64,000 nucleotides of DNA from Elysia marginata (taxonomy: Eukaryota; Mollusca; Gastropoda; Plakobranchidae): NCBI GenBank assembly GCA_019649035.1, contig BMAT01002950.1, positions 508,114-572,113 on the forward strand, read 5' to 3'. The notes under the pieces were generated by a model. The model ran no database searches and was not told the origin of the DNA. It was given only the letters and a program-made list of their open reading frames with translations. The translations under genes and the position numbers were made by a program. Shown in pieces: positions 26,969-37,269 of the stretch. The stretch's first letter is position 1; each line of letters begins with the position of its first letter.

Positions 26969-27302
26969 GTACTTAGCGTGGTAACTGAAGATATTTCTCA
27001 GCCACGCTCATTAAGATTAGTCACAGGTAGCCCACCGGTGCCTTGTTCTCGCTTACCTACTTTTCTTCGTGGCCTGTATTTTCAGTTAAATCAGCATTCC
27101 TGACATTCTCTGCTCTTGCCTCTTTCTCTCTTTGCTTTTTTAAAAAACTTTCAGGTACATACAATAATAAAACATTGTACTGGCTTATGAGGCTAATTTG
27201 TCCTTCCTATTTGAGGGGAGAAAAGATACCAATTAACAGGCAAATTAAGTGATAATTAAAATTTACCCTGCCATTTATAAACACGCTCCCAATATCACTG
27301 AA

Positions 27303-27374
27303 AGATAGAGAGATGTAGAGAGAGATATATAGATAGAAATAGATAGATAGAGAGATAGATAGATAGATAGATAT

Positions 27375-27444
<70 letters not shown>

Positions 27445-27492
27445 GGATGGATAGATAGATGGATAGATAAAGAGAGAGAGGAAGAGAGAGAG
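27303..27492. repeat. (GATA)n microsatellite with GA flanks
   Basis: About 190 bases of GATA units with minor GATG and TATA variants, ending in GA repeats, within the long intron. The Tyr-Leu-Ser-Ile repeat open frames on the - strand are artefacts of it. Confidence 0.95.
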
Positions 27493-29654
27493 TAGGCCAA
27501 GGCAATTTTTTAGATTCTTAAAATATGGGTTCGGAAAGACCTCGTGCTTTAACCAAAAGTAATTAAGATATGTTTTTACAAATGGCTGTGAACATTCTAT
27601 TATGCCAAAACCATGTTTTGTTAAACCTCAAGTTATGAAAACAGTGCAAGTTTTTTTTTTCTTTCGAATGGGTTTTTGTCAGATTTTGAAATTGTATGTT
27701 GCATTTTCATGATATAAAAAAGAGTCAAGGCATTCATAAGGCTTTAAATATTAATACATGATTGCACTCTCGTTGTCAAATCTCTGGCTTGGGCTGGTTA
27801 CAACGAGTGTCAAGGCGACAAAGACTTCTCCGACTAATTTCTCTTGTGCGCGTGTGTATGGGTGTGAGTGGGGTACAGTAATGAGAAGTAAGAAAAAAAG
27901 AAAACTTAAAAAAAATTTATTAGTTGGGATCTTTGAATTTTAATTAACTTTAAAATTTAAAACATTCCGGGGGGAAGAAGTAAGCATTGAAAGTAGCATT
28001 ATTACATTTTGACATCCTGTATGTTCTTAAAAGTCACCCACGATCTCTATTTCGGTTGTGCAGTAAATTTCGTCGACAAAAACACAAACCTCATCACTTC
28101 TGATTCCTTATTACAGATGACATGCCGATTTAGCCGTGGCCCTATTTTATCAAAACACAAACATAGGCCGGCCCTCGCGTCTACAGAAAAGGTCAAGTTA
28201 GTTACGATGTACGGTTTGATCCGGCCATTCAGGTCACGAACAGGTTGTAGGCTTTTAGCCTGTTACCTGTAAAGCTTTGGGAAAAATGTTTGATGCGTAA
28301 CAGGATCAGACAATTCTGTTATACGTGTACGTAAGGATTTTGTTAAACCTTTTTGCAGGGTCACCCACTGGTCCACGTGACCTTAGGGCTAAAGGAAACA
28401 AAGGGCGCGCACTCATAATTACCAGCTTTTATTTCTCTACCGCAAAAGCTCAGGCGCACCTTTTGTCTTGGTGCTGTTAATCAGAAAAAAGTGTGGCGTG
28501 GGCTGTATAAAAGACAGCATATCTCTTGAAAGAAGGAATTAATGGGCGTGTCGGGGTGCAAATCTACAGTTTAGGGGACAATGAGGGGCACTTACCAAAC
28601 GCCTTGGGCAAAGATTAACCACAGGTTAATCAGTAAGAGCTATACTATACATATTATTGATTTTTGTTTGAATGGGGGAATAAACTAGAACGGTCGCGCA
28701 TTAACAGGGCAGTAAATTCTCTCAAAGAGGTCGCTATTCCCTCAGATTTTGAAAAGGTGCCTACATAAATGTCTACATTAATGACACGCTGCGGTCTCGC
28801 AAAGGAGAAAGGGATTGGAAGAGCAGGCCTCTAGTCTTCGTTGAGTGAAAACATGTATACTAAGTGCAAACCTATAAGTTATTACTATCTTCGAAGCTAT
28901 CAAACAGAAACCAATAAAGCTCTGTGCTCTGTATTGAGACTGTGCACATTACGAAAACCTTGCGTTTGGCTATCAAAATGGCGGTCTATAGCACAAAAAA
29001 GTTATACTCTTACTTTGAGGAAACGCAATATTTTCGCAATGTGTACAGCCTAAATATCTTTTGCTCCAACTCAAAACACATTTTAAGATTTAGAAGAAAA
29101 AATATTATGAATGGTTCTTTCATTAACCCCTGTGGTTTGTAGGGGTTGCAAAAAATTTGACTTAGAAAAAACACCCAAAATTTTCTTCCGGAAGCCCCTG
29201 TCAAGAAATCATGTTAAACTTGTATGCTTTTCCTAATATTTGTCTTTTTTCATGATGTAAGTGTTATTGCAATTAAATGGCGAAAGAAAGATAAAGGAAA
29301 GTGGCAAAATGTTGCCAGCGGAAAAAAACGGAATTTGCAGCTGGAGGTTTTTGATTACCGTGTTATAAAAAGAAGGTAAAATGAAAAATGCATAATGCCA
29401 TTAGAGGCTATGTAGACTCCAAATCGCGCGACAAAAAAAAACAACAACAAAAACCAAACAAAAAAAACCCACAAGCCTCGTGCAGTGTTAGAATTCTTAC
29501 AATGAGATCGTCCATTCGAAATTTCCATCCAAGTTAAGTGATAGTGTTTCTTTTTAATGGCAATTTCGCACGCTTTTCACCCTACTTTCTGTTTGTTCTT
29601 TACTCACCGACCCCGATCCTGTCTTTTTCTTCTCTCAACCTGACTATATGCCTG

Positions 29655-29694
29655 TATCTTGCTATTCTCTTTCGTATCTTGCTATTCTCTTTCG
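29655..29694. repeat. Perfect tandem duplication of a 20-bp unit
   Basis: The unit TATCTTGCTATTCTCTTTCG occurs twice, head to tail (29655-29674 and 29675-29694), with no mismatch. This looks like a recent local duplication. Confidence 0.9.
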
Positions 29695-30135
29695 ATGGTT
29701 TACTAATCTAAATTGTTCTTTTGGGCTGTGAATAGAATGGAGTTAAAAAAGGGGGTTAATACAAAACAAAACAAAACGGAATTTATTTTGAATTTTAAGA
29801 AAATTGAAAAGAAAGCTGTAATCATAATGATTATTTGAGCAAATTAATAATTACATTCCCTCACACCTTTCACGCGAATAAAAGTGAAAGTTAAAAATTG
29901 AATGGGAATATTAAATAAAACTTAATTGAAGCTTTTAAATTTGATGCTTATAAATTTGCTTGTAGTTTCTTAGTTAAATTTGGTTTTAGATTTAGAGGGA
30001 ATGTCTCGTTTCTGTAAACGCTCTTGACAAAACGTGATTTGTTCGAGTTTTCCCCAATTTCAGATTGTATCTTTTTAAACTTATGCTAGGTGCAGTGCGA
30101 AATATATGTCACTATGATATATTACTGTGTTTCAG

Positions 30136-32844
30136 GTTAAACATGAACCGCGCCAACCTTGGCGGTCTACAACATCGCTGAGCAGCATTACAGAGGAGAC
30201 ATCTCGAGCTCGTGGTGGAGACAGAAGCATGGTCGGAATACTTCAAGGTGGTGGTCTCTGTTTGCGTTCTTCAGCGTGGTCTCCAAGAAGCCATCAAAAA
30301 ACTCTTCACAGGGGAAACAGAGAAAGGTCTCCAACCCACAACGATCAGCGCTTGGTGCCACGACAAGACAGACGACAATCTAGCCAAGGTGTTAATGATG
30401 AATACAAAGAAACCAACTTGAACAAAGAATACGCGGGAAGATCGTGCGTAGATCAACCGAGAACTGAAACTGTTCGTGGACAAACTTACCTGCAGAGAAA
30501 GCATGATGAAAATTGCGAACCAAACTTTGACGACTCGCATGCTAAACACTACAGCAAAGAACCAACATATTCACAGGGTGCAATTTTATCACCTCAGTAC
30601 AGGGATCATATTCAAAAGTGCAGCTTAGCTCAGACACATCGTTCCAATCACAAGCGTTCTGCTTCTGTAGATATGCCATTGGTTTCGAAAATAGCACCAA
30701 ACATGCAAAAGAGAATGTCTTGGGATAATTTGTTGGTATTGGCTGGTTTGCAAACAAAGAATTTTGACCCAGAAGATCCTGAAAAAGATGATACGCTTTC
30801 CCAATCATTGAATACTCCCAATGATACCCATGCAAATGCTCCACCGTCTGTTTCTACAGATCATTGTACAGAAATATCATTTAATAGCGACGATATCTAC
30901 TCCAGAGTGAAAAAAGGCCGCAGCCATTCGTTTTGCTGTGACAATGGATCATCTTTCAGAACTACAGGTTTCGTAAATTCACATAGGAGTAATGAGACTT
31001 TAGATAAGATGGATACAGAGAGCAAAGACTTAGTCAGTAATGATCAAGACGAAGACGTATTTGAAAATGACAGTGAGGCAGAAAAGGCGAAAGCAATCAT
31101 TCGCCGAGCCAGCATTCAGTGCGAGACCGTACTAACGGGAGGAAGAATTCGCAACAGGAAGATATTCAATCCTTTACATGAGATCGACGTTGTAGCTCTA
31201 AGGTCACCAGGCCCACTGCATGCAGTCACACTGCAATACAAGAGTATTCCACTGAATGCACTCCCTGACAATGTTGAGAACATCCCACTCCGAGGTAGGA
31301 GTGCTTCTGTATGTTACGGAGACTTATCGACTGTCAACAACAACGACAGGACGAATGCGAATACTTGGGAAGAAAAATCAAGTACGGGCAATCTTTTGCA
31401 AATGCAAAAAGCAAACAAAAACGCAAAGCAACTTGTGCGTCATAGTTTGCAACCGATTCTTGAAAACGGAAACAAAGCGCAGTTTGGAACCTTTGTAAAG
31501 CCACAACGTGACAATATTAACCCTAACGCTCATTTAAAAGTACAGGCTGAAAGTTTTATAAATGAACGTAGCTGCAAATCTTTGTCCGAACTCGAAACGA
31601 AGGCTAATCCAGACGATTGTTTTTCAAACAAATTACATTTCGATGAAAACAAGTCTAACATTGAAGTGGACCTTACAGAATCTAAAAACGTCAACGAAAA
31701 AATGTGTCCCTCAACTAGAGGAAGTAATAGTTTTGATCCGCCACTGTCTTTACATGAGATAAATCCCCAAGAAAAACCCGTGCTTTATGTTCCTTCAAGA
31801 AAAGACTCAGATTACGAAACTTTTATAAATTGTCCACCGCCCTGGCCCCCACAGATGACTGCTCAGCCTGATCCCACTACATCCATTTCGTCTTCAAAGT
31901 CTCAAGCCACAGATCTTTGCCCCCAGCCTTTATTGCCAGACACTGGAGGAGCTCAGCCCCAGCACACGCCTGACGAGAGCCTAATCCTATACGATGATGG
32001 ATACAGCACCTGTGACTCCTTATCTCCACACTCTCGCCTCAGCATCGGTCCCTCAAACAGCAGCAGCAGTAGCAGCAGTACGAGTGACTGGAGCTCTCTC
32101 AGCAGTGGTAGTGTGAGCAATGTCAGCATCGCCTCGGCTTTTTCGCCTTCCTCTGGTGTGTCTGCATTCAGACGAGCTCCAGGTTTCCGACACCTGAGAT
32201 ATTCACACCCGCCTAACATGCCTAGAACCGGGTCCGGTCTTAAAACTAGAAGCTGCAGCGTGATGAATTCACCCTGTTCAACGTTATCTCACGTGCCAGA
32301 AGTTTCCAACTCCGAAACGGCACATCCCAAATCTCTGTACCAAGATGAGCCTTGTAGTCCCAAAGAAACAGGAGGAAACCGTGTCACCGATTCTCTTTCA
32401 CATAACCAGAAGGAGCAACAAATTTTTAACTCTGAGATGGTGTTCACTTTGCATGAACCTGTTCAAAATTCCGACTCGGTATTTTCTGATGGCATCCTGG
32501 TACCTAGCCCAGTTAATCTATATGCAAATTACGATGATTGTTCTAGCCAAGTAGAGTATCTGAACCAAAGTGAAAACGCAACAGCTGTAGAGAGAGCGGA
32601 CCAAAGTGTGTCAAAATATGCACTTGGCAGCAACAATACATCTAAACCTTCCAACTCTTTAGAGCACGTTGAAAATAATTATGCTTTATTAGAGAAAGGC
32701 ACTGTCATTCAATTAAATCCAAGCGAGACTACAAAAGCTTCTAGTTCCGAAGAACCCCAAGACGCGTCTATATTGCACACTAAACTCAACTCGTACAGAG
32801 TCAGAATGACACCAAATAAAAATGTCCGACAGACAGCTGTTTAG
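30136..32844 (+). CDS. Unrecognised, largely disordered protein, coding exon 2 (residues 132-1033)
   Basis: A 2709-base single-exon frame follows the acceptor at 30134-30135 and ends at TAG 32842-32844. It begins VKHEPRQPW and is in phase 0 with the exon ending at 22120, giving about 1033 residues in all. The composition is that of a disordered, phosphorylation-prone protein: Ser, Asn, Asp, Glu and Lys-rich. Features include a poly-Ser stretch near 32060, a conserved-looking block around RIRNRKIFNPLHEIDVV (about 31144), a YETFINCPPPWPPQ segment (about 31816) and a DDGYSTCDSLSPHSRLS motif (about 31992). There is no signal peptide, membrane segment or catalytic domain. It could be a scaffold or cytoskeletal adaptor, but that is a guess from composition. 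The first ~250 bases are open in all three forward frames; see findings. Confidence 0.75.
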   Translation, partial: VKHEPRQPWRSTTSLSSITEETSRARGGDRSMVGILQGGGLCLRSSAWSPRSHQKTLHRGNRERSPTHNDQRLVPRQDRRQSSQGVNDEYKETNLNKEYAGRSCVDQPRTETVRGQTYLQRKHDENCEPNFDDSHAKHYSKEPTYSQGAILSPQYRDHIQKCSLAQTHRSNHKRSASVDMPLVSKIAPNMQKRMSWDNLLVLAGLQTKNFDPEDPEKDDTLSQSLNTPNDTHANAPPSVSTDHCTEISFNSDDIYSRVKKGRSHSFCCDNGSSFRTTGFVNSHRSNETLDKMDTESKDLVSNDQDEDVFENDSEAEKAKAIIRRASIQCETVLTGGRIRNRKIFNPLHEIDVVALRSPGPLHAVTLQYKSIPLNALPDNVENIPLRGRSASVCYGDLSTVNNNDRTNANTWEEKSSTGNLLQMQKANKNAKQLVRHSLQPILENGNKAQFGTFVKPQRDNINPNAHLKVQAESFINERSCKSLSELETKANPDDCFSNKLHFDENKSNIEVDLTESKNVNEKMCPSTRGSNSFDPPLSLHEINPQEKPVLYVPSRKDSDYETFINCPPPWPPQMTAQPDPTTSISSSKSQATDLCPQPLLPDTGGAQPQHTPDESLILYDDGYSTCDSLSPHSRLSIGPSNSSSSSSSTSDWSSLSSGSVSNVSIASAFSPSSGVSAFRRAPGFRHLRYSHPPNMPRTGSGLKTRSCSVMNSPCSTLSHVPEVSNSETAHPKSLYQDEPCSPKETGGNRVTDSLSHNQKEQQIFNSEMVFTLHEPVQNSDSVFSDGILVPSPVNLYANYDDCSSQVEYLNQSENATAVERADQSVSKYALGSNNTSKPSNSLEHVENNYALLEKGTVIQLNPSETTKASSSEEPQDASILHTKLNSYRVRMTPNKNVRQTAV

Positions 32845-33104
32845 ATAAATGAAAACACTTGAAAGTCAGAATATGTCCCGAGTCTTATGAACCTTAATAC
32901 TTATAGCACACCAATATGTATGTCATCATATACATGTATGTATATGAGATTGTAGCTCTAAAATGTAAAATATATCGAAAATTGCTTTTTAAGTCTTAAT
33001 ACAACAATTGCGTTTTTTAGATGTCAAGGTAGTTTTTGCTTTAAACAAATTTTATTTCATAATTCGATATTTCTCATATCCTAATATATGTAGTGATCGT
33101 TTTC

Positions 33105-33110
33105 AATAAA
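33105..33110 (+). promoter_or_regulatory. Polyadenylation signal AATAAA of the unrecognised gene
   Basis: AATAAA lies 261 bases after the stop codon, in an AT-rich 3' UTR. It is the first canonical signal I see downstream. Confidence 0.6.
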
Positions 33111-35575
33111 TAATTATGTTACCGTAAATTATGTTATATTTTCTCACACACAAAGATACATGATTAATTCATAAAGTGATGCCCATTCTTCCCAATTACT
33201 TAACAATGAAGGGGTCATCGTTGTGATTATAACAGTGATTATAAAACAAAAAAAATGAAGCATTGCTTTCTTCCATCAAAAGCTTCTGATATTGTATAAC
33301 TATAAGGCACTGTTAGAGTTAAAACTCATTCAATGCTAAAAGGATGACCAATTGCCGATAGTTAAAAGATATTGAAATTTTTTGTTTGAAAAAAAAGTGA
33401 TGAAGATTAACACAGTGTTCATTTAAAAACTTCTGAAAGACGCGAGACTCTTTATTATTGATTTATGTCAGCAAAATCTACTTTGAAAACTCAAAAGAAA
33501 GGAATTGTTTGCATGTATATATTTACAGTTGAATTAGCTATACTTTATCATGAAAATTAAATAATTAAATATTATCTCGTTTGATTTTACATTTTTCTTG
33601 GGTACACTGTTCCTTTCTGCTGGAATTTGTTGATGATGTAGAACTACGTCTTGTATCTATTAAGCTCTTTTGTAGCTTTCAATATCATGACCGTGGTGAG
33701 ATTGATTCATCTGCCCTGGTTATTTGAGTACGAAATGCTCTGTTTGCTCTCTTTATTCTCGACTTTTTTTCAACCATCTTCTCCTCCGAACTAATGTTTC
33801 TTTTACCTCTTATCAAGGTAGACACCACACTTTGTAATAACCAATCTATGAAGCACCAGGAATATACTTTGTACAGGTGTTTTTGAAGCAAAAATAACTG
33901 GATATATCTGGAAAATTTGCATCTACTTTCTTCCAGTCACATGCATTGGCATTTACGAATTTCATATCTTGTATAAAATCAACAAAATCATACCACACTG
34001 GTTTCACTACAGTTCACCTAGGAACTATGCTACACAAATTATTTACGTCCCTACAGTTTTAATCAGTCAGATTTTATAAAACAATTCAAATTTCAAGATA
34101 TCGATATTTTCAACAATTCGTTTCAGTTAATGTTGGAAATTGCTTTAAATTGTATGCACTGTAATTTTATGAGAACATATTTGGTTTTTGTTGAAGTAAA
34201 TCAATAAGGAAAAGAGGAAAAGGTACACTTCTTAATGATTCTTTTTAAATTAAAAATTTCCAACATTCAACTCATAAAGAGTGGTTCGAGACTTACTTGT
34301 ACAGTGGTTGGAGGTATTTCAAATTACAAAATTTCTTTTTCATGAAAAGTGACGAAACGCTTTCTTACTTCACATTATCACTAAAAGTCCGTTTTGCATT
34401 GGCAACACGCCTGATTAAAATTTATCTTTCATTTAACCTGACTGATCTGTTCAATCATCAGTGGGCCATAATCATTTTGTCATAATGTTTACAGAACGTG
34501 CATGTAGGTTTTTAAGACTGAATAACAGAGGCTGAGTCACAAAGTTGGGTCACGAGATAAATGAACTGTATACATTACTTGCATAGCCATCGCCGACCAC
34601 CCATTCACTGCCATTGGTATGCCTTCTTTGATCTAGTCCATGATGCACTTAAAGTGCACTATCAAGGTTATTGCAGACACGACTGTACACAAATTTATTT
34701 TAAATTAACAGTAACTAACAGTAAAACACACACATAACAATACATACCATAAAAAATGCTAACATATATGTACATGTATAGAGACAGCCACCAAAAGATC
34801 GGTTTGAACAGGAATGAATACATGTACACAGGTTTTCTTTCAAAGTTTATATATCCCTCCCCTTCTACTTTTCTCTGTCTGTCTGTGTGTCTGTCTCTCC
34901 CTCCTCCATCTTCATATTTTGCTTAAAAAATCTGTGGATAAAAGTGAGCGGCTTCACTTTATTAATGGAAAAATAGAGATGGAAGACTTCTCATTTGCAA
35001 ACTTTCTTAGCATACCCAGTAGGCCTACACAAAATTTTCAACAAGAAAATTAAATACAAGTAGCTGAGGTTACTTTGTCCCTTCCAAGAGTCTCCTAAGG
35101 GGTACAGTTAGCCCAACATCACTTTTGATTGCATTATGCTTCACACTGCAACCTGAGCAGTTTGGTGTGGGTAATAACTTTATATATTTGTTTTATTCAT
35201 ATTAGTTTAAAACATCTGGACAATAATCTTTACCTATGGCTACCCTAAGACTGCCAGGTAATGAGCAGCATCTTGATAGGCACACCAGATGCCAAGTAGG
35301 ATTTTTTTTGTAAACAAAGCTAGACTGCAAGAGGCTTTAGTTGAAGATATCTGGACAAAAATCTTTCCTGAACAGGCTGCTGGGGAAGCTTTTGTACATT
35401 AAACTGCAGTTAAAAAAAACTAATGACAACCTTTCTGTCCATCAGTTTATGAAACGTAAACTAATCCTGATGCCAAAAGGTTACCTTAAACAAACACAAA
35501 ATGTTATCTCTCATGAACAGAAATTCTTTTTTCCATGTTAAAAATTTCACTAAGATGTGGTCTTTTCTAAAGCAA

Positions 35576-35710
35576 ATGTTTTGCAACCAGTGTGAATGCG
35601 CCAAATGTCGCAAATTTGACTCTACAACGTAAAAAGGCATCAACATTTTGAAAAAGGCATTTATCTGAGCTTCCAAAGGTGAAAAATTCCATTGAATTAT
35701 CAAAATTTTG
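35576..35710. mobile_element. MITE family A, partial copy
   Basis: It begins ATGTTTTGCAACCAG, the terminal sequence shared by copies at 51225, 57836 and 63204. I could not find the matching right end, so its right limit is approximate. Confidence 0.4.
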
Positions 35711-36344
35711 TGGAAACACAGAAATTCTCTGGCTTCAACTCATCTCTATCTGTCTCTCACAGAAACCTGTATCCCTGATGAAGTGACTAACATATTAAAA
35801 AACAGACTAAGCAAATCACCCACTATTATTACAGTTTCAATTCCAATTCGTTGAAAAGGAGGAGTTGGTTCTGATATATGCATAGCTAACTGATAAGGGT
35901 CTTGTTTATTAGTTACAAGTTTTTGTTTTGCAAGTTCAACAGTGTTGGATACAAGGTCCATTGTACAGTATTGTAAGCTTAATCTTCCCCCAAATCTACA
36001 AGTATTATAAGTGGGAGCCAAAGAATGTTTTGCTTGGAGGAAAATTAATAAATCTCATCTGCTAGAAGTTGGGAATGTTTTTTTATACACAAAGAGTTAA
36101 GTTTTAGTTAATGTACACTTAACTCTATAAAGAGTAGAAGATGTTTTTGTATCTCTTTATTTCTAATGATCAAAGTAATTATCTAATACACAAACCTCTG
36201 CAGCAAACAAATTTTTTTCAAAACAGGAAATCATACACTTTTGTAAGATTTGGTTGGATCGAGAACATTTTTATTTCACCTTCTTTCATTGGTTGTAAAT
36301 ACTAAAGTCAAATTCAAAACAGAAACAAAGTCTATTATCACATT

Positions 36345-36372
36345 CATATATAAATATATATATATATATATT
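36345..36372. repeat. (TA)n microsatellite
   Basis: ATATAAATATATATATATAT, about 590 bases beyond the DNAI3 polyadenylation signal. Confidence 0.85.
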
Positions 36373-36959
36373 TCATTAGAATAATTACATAACATCTTGT
36401 TGGACGGAAGCATCATTTGCATGGAACAAAATTTTATTTAGATTATATTACTATACAAAGTTGCCTTAAAAATACTGATTTTAAGTTCCAGTGTGAAAAG
36501 TTTATGTATTTAAAAATATAGACGCATGAGAATTGAGATACCAAATGAATTACAAGACTCTTCTCAGTGTGATAAACTAAAATTGGCAATTTGATAATGA
36601 TTGTCCCAAATCACTGTAATAACTTTTTTTTAAGGCAATAAAATACTACCTATATGAACATAATTTGACAAATCCTATTCAAATTAATCGCCACCCAACT
36701 CTGTTAATGCAATAATGATCTCCTGATGCATAAAATGGGCTTATCATAACTCACACACAATTGTATAACTGAATGATAACAATGAATTTGATGAAAAAAA
36801 ATGTCTTATGACTGGTATCAAAGAGAAATAATTAATTTGTGAACTATTATACAATGTATTTTACATTGGGAAAAACTAAGGGTTTAAGAATATCTTTTAT
36901 CATTACAGCTCTGCATACTGTATCACAAGCTTTGCCTAGTTTTATGAGGATACAAAAAG

Positions 36960-36965
36960 TTTATT
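36960..36965 (-). promoter_or_regulatory. Polyadenylation signal of DNAI3
   Basis: AATAAA on the - strand (TTTATT on +), 158 bases after the stop codon at 37123-37125. Confidence 0.55.
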
Positions 36966-37122
36966 TTATGGTGCAATAGCATCAAATAAATAAGAAGGCC
37001 CTATTTAAGTAAGCACAGTTATTTAGTTGGCCATGAAAAAGCATTCATATAAAACGTCTTTTCAAAACTTGCATACTTTTTTCTTTCAATTTAAATGGCA
37101 GCCTCACTAGTCCAGTCACCGT

Positions 37123-37269
37123 TTAAGCAGCTGGTAAGGGTATTTCTTCATCCTGTACAATGCCAAGTTCTCTCAAGAAATTGTGTTCCTCATTCAGGTA
37201 GGCTTCATATTCTTGGCGTAGACGCAGCTCTTTTTCTTCCTCTGTTGGGGGAGCCATAGCTGCTGCCAT
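37123..37269 (-). CDS. DNAI3: DNAI3 coding exon 22 (C-terminus)
   Basis: Acceptor TTTTGTCCCAG. It encodes 48 residues, MAAAMAPPTEEEK to EIPLPAA, ending in TAA. The EYEAYLNEEHNFLRELG helix aligns with the human C-terminal DYESYLELE-LINLGL segment. Phase 0 at the start. Confidence 0.93.
   Translation of the reverse strand: MAAAMAPPTEEEKELRLRQEYEAYLNEEHNFLRELGIVQDEEIPLPAA

Larger units (their letters stand above)
22121..30135 (+). other. 8.0-kb intron of the unrecognised gene
   Basis: It runs from the GTTTGG donor to the acceptor TGTGTTTCAG (AG at 30134-30135). Inside are GT and GATA microsatellites, an A-rich run near 23914-23941, a CpG-rich candidate exon near 26.9 kb and a 20-bp tandem duplication at 29655. 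No other gene is supported within it. Confidence 0.6.
33111..36959. other. Intergenic region between convergent genes
   Basis: It separates the 3' ends of the + strand unrecognised gene and the - strand DNAI3. I see no exon. It holds a partial copy of MITE family A near 35576, a CTGT-rich stretch near 34875 and a TA-rich run near 36345. Confidence 0.6.

Noticed and set aside
27207-27505. Two overlapping - strand frames with Tyr-Leu-Ser-Ile repeats
   Set aside because: Artefacts of the GATA array.
28009-28272. 87-residue + strand frame with balanced composition
   Set aside because: No acceptor or donor consistent with the neighbouring exons and no recognisable domain.
31953-32219. 88-residue - strand frame inside the large exon
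   Set aside because: A shadow of the poly-Ser coding stretch.
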